A DNA stretch of 64,000 nt, taken from contig NZ_ARVW01000001.1 in the NCBI RefSeq assembly GCF_000384315.1, forward strand, positions 6,803,001 through 6,867,000, written 5' to 3'. Made by a program: the position numbers and the translations under genes. Positions within the stretch are counted from its first letter, which is position 1. Each line of letters opens with the position of its first letter. The notes below the pieces were generated by a model. That model ran no database searches. It saw only the letters and a program-made list of their open reading frames with translations, and was not told the origin of the DNA. This DNA is from Amycolatopsis nigrescens CSC17Ta-90. GTDB lineage: Bacteria; Actinomycetota; Actinomycetes; Mycobacteriales; Pseudonocardiaceae. This document shows, one piece after another, positions 1-6,919 of the stretch.

Positions 1-135
1 GCGGCGGTGGGCATCGAAGGGCCGCCGGAGCGGCTGTTCGACGACAAGCTGCGCCCCCGCCAGGCGTTGGTGACGCAGGTGCTGCGCGCGGGACGGTCCA
101 TCTCGCGCGAACTCGGGCACGGGCGGCACCGATGA
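1..135 (+). CDS. C-terminal end of an unidentified upstream protein (5' truncated)
   Basis: Frame 1 is open from the window edge and ends at a TGA that overlaps the ATG of glpK (ATGA), giving 44 visible residues ending in HGRHR. The 4-bp overlap implies translational coupling with glycerol kinase, so a role in glycerol or glycerol-3-phosphate metabolism is a reasonable guess from position. The visible residues carry no motif I recognise, so no function is assigned. Confidence 0.6.
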   Translation, partial: AAVGIEGPPERLFDDKLRPRQALVTQVLRAGRSISRELGHGRHR

Positions 136-1649
136 GCGAGCGTTATGTCGCGGCGATCGACCAGGGCACCACCTCGACCAGGTGCGTGCTCTACGACCGC
201 CAGGGCCGGCTGGTGTCGGTGAGCCGGCAGCGGCACCGGCAGTACTACCCGAGGCCGGGTTGGGTGGAGCACGATCCCGCGGAAATCTGGTCGCAGGTCG
301 CGCAACTGCTCCCGAAGGCGCTGCACGACGCGGGCGCCGAGGCTCGTGACGTGGTCGCGCTGGGCATCACCGGGCAGCGCGAGACCACCGTGGTCTGGGA
401 CCGGCGGACCGGCCGTCCCGCGCACCGGGCGGTGGTCTGGCAGGACACCCGCACCGAGGAACTGCTCGACGGCTGGGCCCGTTCCGTCGCCCCGGCCGAC
501 CTGCGGGCCCGCACCGGGCTGCCGCTGGCCAACTACTTCTCGGCGCCCAAGCTCCGCTGGCTGCTCGACCACCATCCGGAGCTGGCCGCCCGCGCCGAGT
601 CCGGCGACCTGCTGTTCGGCACCATGGACAGCTGGCTGGTCTGGAACCTCACCGGCGGCGCCGACGGCGGACGGCACGTCACCGACGTGACCAACGCCAG
701 CCGCACCATGCTGATGAACCTGGAGACGCTCGACTGGGATGCCGAACTGCTCGACCGGTTCGGCATCCCACCGGCGATGCTGCCCGCGATCGAGCCCACC
801 ATCGGCGGTTTCGGCGTCACGGCGGCCGGGGTGCCGGGCATCCCGATCGGCGCGGTGATCGGCGACCAGCAGGCGTCGTTGTTCGGGCAGACCGCGTTCG
901 AGGCGGGGCAGGCGAAGTGCACCTTCGGCACCGGAAGCTTCCTGCTGCTCAACACCGGCACCGAGCTCGTCCGGTCCAGGCACGGCCTGATCACCACGGT
1001 GGCGCACAAGATGCGCGGCGAGGACGCGGTGTACGCGCTGGAGGGCTCGGTCGCGATGAGCGGCGGGATCGTGCAGTGGTGCCGGGACAACCTCGGCCTG
1101 ATCCGCTCCCCGGCCGAGATCGAGACGCTTGCGTCCACTGTGGACGACAACGGCGGATGCTATGTGGTGCCCGCCTTTTCCGGGCTGCTGGCCCCGCACT
1201 GGGACAGCACCGCGCAGGGCGTGATCGTCGGGCTGACCGGGTACGTGCGCAAGGAGCACATCGCCCGCGCGGTGTTGGAGGCGACCGCGTGGCAGACCAG
1301 GGACGTGGTGGACGCGATGAACGCCGACGCCGGGGTGCCGGCCACCAGCCTGGCCGTGGACGGCGGCATGACGGCGAACAACCTGCTGATGCGGCTGGTG
1401 GCCGACTTCCTCGGCATCCCGGTGGTGCGGCCGATGATGACCGAGACCGTCGCGCTCGGCGCGGCATACGCGGCCGGGCTCGCGGTCGGCTACTGGCCGG
1501 ACCGCCGGGTGCTGCGCGGGCACTGGCGCCGCGCCGCCGAATGGCTGCCGGAGCTGGACCCGGCGCGGCGGGAAGCCGAACTGGGCAACTGGCGGCACGC
1601 GGTGCACACGGCGTCGGTGTGGGGCCGCCGCCCCCACGAGCCCTCCTGA
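132..1649 (+). CDS. glpK: glycerol kinase
   Basis: This 505-residue protein matches the usual length of glycerol kinase, the FGGY-family enzyme that makes sn-glycerol 3-phosphate from glycerol and ATP in the cytoplasm. The N-terminal phosphate-binding segment AAIDQGTTSTR is at residues 8-18. The GDQQASLFGQ catalytic-base region is near residue 244, the FGTGSF phosphate loop near 267, and the adenosine-binding DGGMTANNLLM motif near 410. The ATG overlaps the stop codon of the preceding gene, so it is part of an operon entering from the left. The gene ends at a convergent boundary holding an unusual mirrored repeat array (1658-1811). No truncation or missing active-site segment was seen. FGGY paralogues such as xylulokinase are less likely because the glycerol-kinase signatures are complete. 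Confidence 0.95.
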   Translation: MSERYVAAIDQGTTSTRCVLYDRQGRLVSVSRQRHRQYYPRPGWVEHDPAEIWSQVAQLLPKALHDAGAEARDVVALGITGQRETTVVWDRRTGRPAHRAVVWQDTRTEELLDGWARSVAPADLRARTGLPLANYFSAPKLRWLLDHHPELAARAESGDLLFGTMDSWLVWNLTGGADGGRHVTDVTNASRTMLMNLETLDWDAELLDRFGIPPAMLPAIEPTIGGFGVTAAGVPGIPIGAVIGDQQASLFGQTAFEAGQAKCTFGTGSFLLLNTGTELVRSRHGLITTVAHKMRGEDAVYALEGSVAMSGGIVQWCRDNLGLIRSPAEIETLASTVDDNGGCYVVPAFSGLLAPHWDSTAQGVIVGLTGYVRKEHIARAVLEATAWQTRDVVDAMNADAGVPATSLAVDGGMTANNLLMRLVADFLGIPVVRPMMTETVALGAAYAAGLAVGYWPDRRVLRGHWRRAAEWLPELDPARREAELGNWRHAVHTASVWGRRPHEPS

Positions 1650-1657
1650 CCACCGGC

Positions 1658-1811
1658 GTGTTTGCCCTCCCGGCCGCCGTGTTGGCCGTCTGCGACACCG
1701 AGTTGGCCGGTTCCGGCAGGCTTTCGACCGACTGCGACCACGGGGTCATCGCCGCGAACGGGCCAACTCGATGCCCGGAGTGGCCAACTCGGTGACGTGA
1801 GCGGCAAACAC
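1658..1811. repeat. mirrored 21-nt-periodic token array (large interrupted inverted repeat)
   Basis: Three 9-nt tokens GTGTTTGCC, GTGTTGGCC and GAGTTGGCC start at 1658, 1679 and 1700, exactly 21 nt apart. Their reverse complements GGCCAACTC, GGCCAACTC and GGCAAACAC start at 1761, 1782 and 1803, again exactly 21 nt apart. The two arms are mirror images about 1734.5, while the 12-nt spacers do not pair. The array fills the gap between two convergent genes, so it may act as a bidirectional terminator or be a dispersed genus-specific repeat. Confidence 0.75.
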
Positions 1812-1837
1812 GGCGACGGGGGCGCAGGGGGCGGGTG

Positions 1838-2692
1838 TCAGCTGCGCTGGTATTCCTCCCAGGTCAGTTTCGGGGTGACGACCGGGCCGTCGTCGGCGCC
1901 GCGGTTGGCCAGGCCGTTGAGCCCGAGGTAGTAGTCGCCGGCCTGGTGCTGCGCGCCGCTGGACTGGTCGGGATCGGACACCGCGATCGCGTGGATGTGG
2001 TAGCCCCAGTCGCCCTGCGAAGGGGTGCGGACCCAGGCCGCGAAGCCGACCTTGCGCAGGTTCCTGGCGACCGTCGTCCTGGTCTCCGCGGTCATTCCGG
2101 ACACCGAGATGTCCAGTGCGCCGCCACCGTCATGAGTGCCGGCCGAGCCGCCGACCCCGCCGGGGTTGTAGGACCCCTGGGTGATGCCGAGCTGCCTGCC
2201 GAGCAGGCCCTCCGCGGCCACCAGCATCGCCTTGGTGCGGGTGTTCATCAGCGCCCCGTGGTAGGTGACCTTGGCGCCCGCGGTGACCACGTTGCCGACG
2301 GTGAACCGCTCGGCGCCCAGTTTCTGCAGCGAGGTCTGGCCGGGCAGGCCGGACGCGTCGATCCCGGTGTAGCCCAGCGAGCGCTGGTAGGCCGCGTAGG
2401 CGGAGATGGTCGAGGTGCCGAAGTGACCGTCCACGTACTGGGCGGTCAGCAGGCCCTTCGCGGCCAGCGCCTGCTCCACCAGCAGCACGCTGTCCTTGCT
2501 GCCGGGGGTCAGCGCGCTGTCGGCCCGGCGCGGGTCGATCTGCGCCGCCTTGAGCACCGCCTCCATGTTGGCCGCCGGCAGTGCCACGAGTGCGCTCGCC
2601 TGCGCCGGTGCGGCCACCGCGAGCGTCAGCACGGCCGCCGCGGCGACCTGGGTGAGCCGCCTCCTCCCGAAGACTTCCGATCGCATCCCCAT
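1838..2692 (-). CDS. secreted peptidoglycan-binding protein with M15-like metallopeptidase fold
   Basis: The predicted 284-residue protein has an Ala-rich signal peptide ending near ATPAQASA-like small residues at about residue 30. A peptidoglycan-binding type 1 repeat region (DGHFGTSTISAYAAYQ) lies near residues 85-115. The C-terminal domain has THDGGGALDI near residue 187 and YHIHAIA near 232, which fit the H-x6-D and H-x-H zinc ligands of M15 D-Ala-D-Ala carboxypeptidase-like folds. It probably acts on or binds cell-wall stem peptides outside the membrane. I chose the ATG at 2692 because GGAGG lies 6 nt upstream; a longer reading frame to 2761 lacks such a site. The XRE regulator gene lies 78 nt upstream on the same strand. 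Catalytic activity is inferred only from the retained ligand pattern. Confidence 0.75.
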   Translation of the reverse strand: MGMRSEVFGRRRLTQVAAAAVLTLAVAAPAQASALVALPAANMEAVLKAAQIDPRRADSALTPGSKDSVLLVEQALAAKGLLTAQYVDGHFGTSTISAYAAYQRSLGYTGIDASGLPGQTSLQKLGAERFTVGNVVTAGAKVTYHGALMNTRTKAMLVAAEGLLGRQLGITQGSYNPGGVGGSAGTHDGGGALDISVSGMTAETRTTVARNLRKVGFAAWVRTPSQGDWGYHIHAIAVSDPDQSSGAQHQAGDYYLGLNGLANRGADDGPVVTPKLTWEEYQRS

Positions 2693-2770
2693 GACTGTCC
2701 TCCACTGGTCCGAAGCAGGCGTGCGGCCAGCGTGACCGGTGCGGATACAAGCGGCGTACAAACGCGTGCG

Positions 2771-3337
2771 CTATTTGTCGCGGGGTCGCGCCCTGGTGTG
2801 CATGCGCTCGCCCTGCGGCCCGAACAGGCTGAGGATTTCCACCGGTGCCTCCCCGGTGCTGCCGAACCAGTGCGGCAGCCGGGTGTCGAACTCGGCAGCC
2901 TCGCCGATCTTGAGCACCACGTCGTGCTCGGCGAGTACCAGCCGCAGTTTCCCGCTGAGCACGTACAGCCATTCGTAGCCCTCGTGGGTACGCGGGTCGG
3001 GTTCGCTGCGGCTGGTGCCGATGACCATCTTGAACGCCTGCAGGCCGCCGGGCTGCTGGGTCAGCGGGACCACCGTCAGGTCCCCGTGCCGGTGCGGCTT
3101 CAGCCGCACCCGCGGGTCGCCGACCGGTGGCGCGCCGACCAGCTCGTCCAGCGGCACCTGATGCGCGTGCGCGATCGGCAGCAGCAGCTCCAGGCTCGGC
3201 TTGCGCTGCCCGGACTCCAGCCTGGACAGCGTGCTGACCGAGATCCCGGTGGTGCCCGACAGCGACGCCAGGGTGCAGTTGCGCTGCTGCCGGATGTGCT
3301 TGAGCCTCGGTCCGACCGCGGCGAGTACGTCTTCCAT
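2771..3337 (-). CDS. XRE-family transcriptional regulator with C-terminal cupin domain
   Basis: This 188-residue protein has an N-terminal Cro/C1 helix-turn-helix (residues about 8-65, with TGISVSTLSRLESGQRKPS) and a C-terminal cupin (about 105-180, with HEGYEWLYVLSGKLRLVL). This is the common XRE-cupin architecture, in which a small molecule bound by the beta-barrel is thought to control DNA binding. It is divergent from the methyltransferase at 3418. No Shine-Dalgarno sequence precedes the ATG at 3337. A consensus TTGACA box sits on the minus strand at 3372-3367 with a weak -10 at 3349-3344, which would place the transcript start at or near the ATG, so the mRNA may be leaderless. A palindromic element at 3345-3359 overlaps the -10 and suggests autoregulation. 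Confidence 0.85.
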   Translation of the reverse strand: MEDVLAAVGPRLKHIRQQRNCTLASLSGTTGISVSTLSRLESGQRKPSLELLLPIAHAHQVPLDELVGAPPVGDPRVRLKPHRHGDLTVVPLTQQPGGLQAFKMVIGTSRSEPDPRTHEGYEWLYVLSGKLRLVLAEHDVVLKIGEAAEFDTRLPHWFGSTGEAPVEILSLFGPQGERMHTRARPRDK

Positions 3338-3344
3338 CCGTCTA

Positions 3345-3359
3345 TTGCAGAAACAGCAA
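3345..3359. promoter_or_regulatory. palindromic element TTGC-N7-GCAA in the XRE promoter
   Basis: TTGCAGAAACAGCAA is a TTGC-N7-GCAA inverted repeat with further inner symmetry (G..C). It overlaps the inferred -10 of the XRE-cupin gene and lies in the intergenic region shared with the divergent methyltransferase. A copy with 14 of 15 identical bases (TTGCGGAAACAGCAA) occurs at 15950-15964, upstream of another methyltransferase. The likely reader is the XRE-cupin protein, which is an inference from position. Confidence 0.55.
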
Positions 3360-3417
3360 CAAGATTTGTCAAGCACTCCGGGGTCGGCGCATGGTGGGTA
3401 CCAGGAGGTGCCCAACC

Positions 3418-4269
3418 ATGGAAAAACCTGGTGCGGTCAACGATTTCGACTGGGCCGCGATGGCCGACATGCTGGAGCTCGAAGGTGAGACGCACAGCCC
3501 CTACGTGCGACAGGCACTGGAGGAGCTCGAACACCTGAAGCCACGGCGGATCCTGGACATCGGCAGTGGTCCAGGGGTCGCGGCCTGCCGGCTGGCGGCG
3601 GTGTTCGGGCAGGCCGAGGTCACCGCGGTGGACGGGGCGCCGGAGCTGCTGGCCCGCGCCCGCGAGCGGGCCGAGCGGCTCGGCGTGTCCCTGCGGACCA
3701 GGGTGGCCGAGTTCCCGGACGGGCTGGCCGGACTGGGCACGGCGGACCTGGTGTGGTCCGGGCAGGTCGTGCACCACGTCGGCGACCAGCAGGACGCGCT
3801 GAACCGGCTGGCCGGGCTGCTGGAGCCGGGCGGTGTGCTGGCCATCGTCGAGGGTGGCCTGCCGTCCAGCTCGCTGCCGCGCGACCTCGGCTTCGGCCGT
3901 CCCGCGCTGCAGTCCCGGTTGGACGCGGCGATGGCGGAGCGGTTCAGCCGGATGCGGGCCGAGCTGCCGGGTTCGGTGGCGGTGGTCGAGGACTGGCCGG
4001 GCATGCTGCGGGCCGCGGGGCTCACCGAGGTGCGGAGCAAGACCTTCCTGGTGGACCGGCCCGCGCCGCTGGACGAGGGGCCGCGGCGGTCGGTGCGGCG
4101 GACGCTGGAGCGCTGCCGCGGCGGGCTCGCTGAGCTGCTGGACGCCGGCGACCTGGCCACCCTGGACCGGCTGCTCGACCCGGCCGACCCGGCCGGTGTC
4201 GACCGGCGTCCGGACCTGTTCCTGCTGACCGCGAAGACCGTGCACTTCGGCCACCGGCCCCAGAACTGA
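3418..4269 (+). CDS. class I SAM-dependent methyltransferase
   Basis: This cytoplasmic protein of 283 residues has the Rossmann-type SAM-binding motif I DIGSGPGVA at about residues 48-56. An acidic end of strand 2 (TAVDGAPELL) and the later motif LLEPGGVLAIVEGG follow, as in methyltransferase domain 25 and 12 families. The ATG at 3418 is preceded by AGGAGGTG at 3402-3409, a strong ribosome-binding site. It is divergent from the XRE-cupin gene and ends at a 12-bp hairpin terminator. The substrate cannot be read from sequence. The C-terminal third, from about residue 150, has no motif I recognise and probably forms the substrate lid. Confidence 0.85.
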   Translation: MEKPGAVNDFDWAAMADMLELEGETHSPYVRQALEELEHLKPRRILDIGSGPGVAACRLAAVFGQAEVTAVDGAPELLARARERAERLGVSLRTRVAEFPDGLAGLGTADLVWSGQVVHHVGDQQDALNRLAGLLEPGGVLAIVEGGLPSSSLPRDLGFGRPALQSRLDAAMAERFSRMRAELPGSVAVVEDWPGMLRAAGLTEVRSKTFLVDRPAPLDEGPRRSVRRTLERCRGGLAELLDAGDLATLDRLLDPADPAGVDRRPDLFLLTAKTVHFGHRPQN

Positions 4270-4281
4270 CCGGAAGGTCCG

Positions 4282-4310
4282 CGCCGGGGCACCCTCGAGG
4301 TGCCCCGGCG
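4282..4310. terminator. bidirectional hairpin terminator, 12-bp stem
   Basis: The arm CGCCGGGGCACC (4282-4293) pairs perfectly with GGTGCCCCGGCG (4299-4310) around a 5-nt loop. It lies between the methyltransferase stop (4269) and the stop of the convergent DJ-1 gene (4322), so it can serve both transcripts. No U-tract follows on either side, as is usual in high-GC actinobacteria. Confidence 0.75.
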
Positions 4311-4321
4311 GTGTCACGCGG

Positions 4322-5035
4322 TCAGTTCGGGCGCCAGACCGAGCCGCGGCGCTCGTACTCCAGGATGTTCTCCACTTTCACCGCGGTCGCGGCGCCGAGT
4401 TCCCGTTCCAGCAGCCACAGCGCGAGGTCGAGGCCCGAGGTGATGCCCCCGGAGGTGACCAGGTCGCCGTCGTCGACCACCCGCGCGTCCACGAGTTTCC
4501 CGCCCTGCGCGGCGAGGTCGGCCCTGGCGCCGCGGTGGGTCGTGCACGGCCGTCCCTTCGTGAGCCCGGCCGCGGACAGCACCATCACCCCGGTGCACAG
4601 CGCCGTCATCAGCACCCCCGAGGCGTGCGCGGCGGCCAGTGCCGCCAGCGTCCGCTGCTGCTTGATCACCTGGTGCACGCCCGGCCCGTCCGGGTTGGTG
4701 TACCCGCCTCCCGGCACCACCAGCAGATCGGCGTCGCCGGGGGACCAGCCGTTGCCGACGGCGATTTCCGTGCCGAAACTGGCCCGGATCCGCCCCGGGC
4801 GATCCGCGGTCACCATGGTCATGGTGACCGGCTCGCCGAGCTTGCTCGCCAGCGCGAGAACTTCCAGCGGTCCCGCGAAGTCCTGCTCTTCGACGCCGTC
4901 GAACATCAGCAGCTGAACGCGCAGGGGCTTGTCCATGGTCCTCGGTCCGGCGGCCGCGGTGGCCGAACCTGCGGCCACCCCGCCGAGTGCGGTGGCGGAC
5001 AGGCCCGAGGTGCGAAGAAACGTCCGGCGATCCAT
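4322..5035 (-). CDS. Tat-exported DJ-1/PfpI-family protein
   Basis: The 237-residue protein starts MDRRTFLRTSG, a twin-arginine signal with cleavage likely after a small-residue stretch near residue 30. The rest is a DJ-1/PfpI (class I glutamine amidotransferase-like) domain: LLMFDGVEEQDFAGPLEVL, then LLVVPGGG, then TALCTGVMVLSAAGL with the nucleophile-elbow Cys near residue 146. The GVEEQDFAGPLE layout resembles isonitrile hydratase and GlxA-type domains, but the substrate is unknown and export is unusual for this fold. I chose the ATG at 5035, which follows a GGGAGAG site; the frame continues further upstream without a better start. It is divergent from the PQQ-propeller gene. Two further DJ-1 domains occur at 60145-61971. 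Confidence 0.82.
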   Translation of the reverse strand: MDRRTFLRTSGLSATALGGVAAGSATAAAGPRTMDKPLRVQLLMFDGVEEQDFAGPLEVLALASKLGEPVTMTMVTADRPGRIRASFGTEIAVGNGWSPGDADLLVVPGGGYTNPDGPGVHQVIKQQRTLAALAAAHASGVLMTALCTGVMVLSAAGLTKGRPCTTHRGARADLAAQGGKLVDARVVDDGDLVTSGGITSGLDLALWLLERELGAATAVKVENILEYERRGSVWRPN

Positions 5036-5296
5036 GAGCTCTCCCTCTCCGGTGAAACCGTGCGTAGCCCAGAAGTCGGATCCGCCGGTGCCGGGGTTCC
5101 CGCCGTGATCCCTACCGCGCCGGTGCCGGTTTTCCAATAGGTCATCCGCAGGCAGCGGGTACCGGCCATCCGGCGAATACCGCTGATCGATAAAACGATC
5201 GTATGCCGCGAATTCGGTGAACACCAACGCCGGCCCTGGTTGGTTTCGCGCGGCGGGCAGTACGGTTCGCCGGGGACAATCGCCGGAGGATTCGAA

Positions 5297-6880
5297 ATGA
5301 CCCTTGTGCGGGTGAAATCACGGCTGATGGCGCTGGCCGGTGTCACGATTCTGTTTCTCAGCGGTGTGGTGAGCGCGAGCGGTGAGCCTGCGCGGCGCGG
5401 TGACTGGCCGAGCTGGCAGGGCGACAGTTCCGGCTCCCGCTTCAACCCGGCCGAGCACCGGATTAATCCGGCTACGGCCGGAAAGTTGAAACTCAAATGG
5501 GCCTTCGCCTATCCCAAGACCGGTTTTCCGGCGAAAAGCCAGCCCGCCGTGGTCGGCGGTGACATTTTCTTCGGCAGTCCGGACGGCAAATTCCACGCAC
5601 TGGACGCGCGAACGGGTGCCGCGAAATGGAGTTTCGACCTGGCTTCGGTCGAGCCAGGTCGGGTTGGCGGGGTGGTGACGGACGGGCCGGCCGTGGCCCG
5701 CGGCAAGGTCTACTTCGGTGACGCGCGCGGCTACCTGTACGCGCTCGAGCAGCGGACCGGGAAGCTGGTGTGGGCCAGGAACACCGAATCGCACCCGGCC
5801 GGGATGCACACCAGCTCGCCGCTGTACCACGACGGCCGGATCTACGTCGGCGCCTCCAGCGGGGAAATGCTCAGCACCGACCGCCAGTACCCCTGCTGCA
5901 CCTTCCGCGGTCATCTCGACTCGATCGACGCCGAAACCGGTGAGCTGGTCTGGCGGTACTTCACCGTGCCCGAGCCGCGGCCGGCCGGGACCTGGCCGAG
6001 CGGCGCGGTCAAGTACGAGCCCTCCGGCGCGGGAGTGTGGAGCTCGCCGGTCGTCGACGAGCGCACCGGCACCCTCTACGTCGGCACCGGGCAGAACTAC
6101 ACCGGCAGCGCGGGCGACTTCGACACCCTGCTGGCGCTCGACGCGCGCAGCGGCGCGGTCCGCTGGAAGCAACAGGTGACCAAGTCCGACACCTGGCGGG
6201 TGCTCTGCGGCTACCCCGACGCGGAGGGCTACTGCCCGGGTCTCAAGGACGGCACCGCGCTCGACTACGACCTCGGCGCCACCCCCACCCTCGTCCGGGC
6301 CGGCGGGCGCACGCTGGTCGGGATCGGCCAGAAGAACGGCGTCTACCACGCTTTCGACGCGCACACCGGCGAGGTTGCCTGGCGCCGGCAGCTTTCCGAG
6401 CCGATGCCGGGCGGCGGGCTCACCGGCATCCAGTGGGGCAGCAGCTACGACGGCCGGTGGCTGTACGCGGCCACCTACTTCGCCAACCCGGGCAAGGTGT
6501 TCGCGTTGAACCCCGCCAACGGGGACGTGCGGTGGCAGACGCCGAACCCGGCCAACGGCTGCCAGTGGGGCGGGGCCGCCGAGCATCCGGAGATCTGCGC
6601 GCTCGCGCACACCCCGGCGGTCACCACCAGTCCCGGCCTGCTCTACGAGGGCAGCAATGACGGCACGATGCGGATCTACTCCTCGCACACCGGCGAAGTC
6701 CTCTGGGAGTACGACACCATCCGCGACTTCCCCGGCGTGAACGGGCGCACCGGGCACGGCAGCGCCCTCTCCGGCAACGGTGGCGCCGTGGTGGCCGGCG
6801 GCATGCTCTACGTCCAGGCGGGCTACTGGCCCAGCTACCCGAGCGAACACGGCACCGTGCTGCTCGCCTTCGGCCTCTGA
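5297..6880 (+). CDS. secreted PQQ-dehydrogenase-like beta-propeller protein
   Basis: This 527-residue protein has an N-terminal Sec signal (LMALAGVTILFLSGVVSASG). Repeated propeller blades of the PQQ type follow, with motifs such as FHALDARTGAAKWSF, YALEQRTGKLVWAR and DSIDAETGELVWRY. Adjacent cysteines, Cys200-Cys201 in QYPCCTFRG, match the vicinal disulfide seen in PQQ alcohol dehydrogenases, and the surroundings resemble polyvinyl-alcohol dehydrogenase-like proteins. No CxxCH haem c motif is present, so electrons would need an external acceptor, or the protein may be non-enzymatic. The ATG at 5297 follows GGAGGA at 5285-5290. It lies 39 nt upstream of the Tat-exported TolB/amidohydrolase gene, implying a shared secreted function. 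Confidence 0.8.
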   Translation: MTLVRVKSRLMALAGVTILFLSGVVSASGEPARRGDWPSWQGDSSGSRFNPAEHRINPATAGKLKLKWAFAYPKTGFPAKSQPAVVGGDIFFGSPDGKFHALDARTGAAKWSFDLASVEPGRVGGVVTDGPAVARGKVYFGDARGYLYALEQRTGKLVWARNTESHPAGMHTSSPLYHDGRIYVGASSGEMLSTDRQYPCCTFRGHLDSIDAETGELVWRYFTVPEPRPAGTWPSGAVKYEPSGAGVWSSPVVDERTGTLYVGTGQNYTGSAGDFDTLLALDARSGAVRWKQQVTKSDTWRVLCGYPDAEGYCPGLKDGTALDYDLGATPTLVRAGGRTLVGIGQKNGVYHAFDAHTGEVAWRRQLSEPMPGGGLTGIQWGSSYDGRWLYAATYFANPGKVFALNPANGDVRWQTPNPANGCQWGGAAEHPEICALAHTPAVTTSPGLLYEGSNDGTMRIYSSHTGEVLWEYDTIRDFPGVNGRTGHGSALSGNGGAVVAGGMLYVQAGYWPSYPSEHGTVLLAFGL

Positions 6881-6919
6881 CTCCAAAGTCTACAAAGGAC
6901 ATCCAAGAAGGACACTCAG

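Noticed and set aside
5195-5202. ACGATCGT palindrome in the gap between the DJ-1 and PQQ genes
   Set aside because: Eight bases of symmetry alone are expected by chance, and no promoter elements line up with it.
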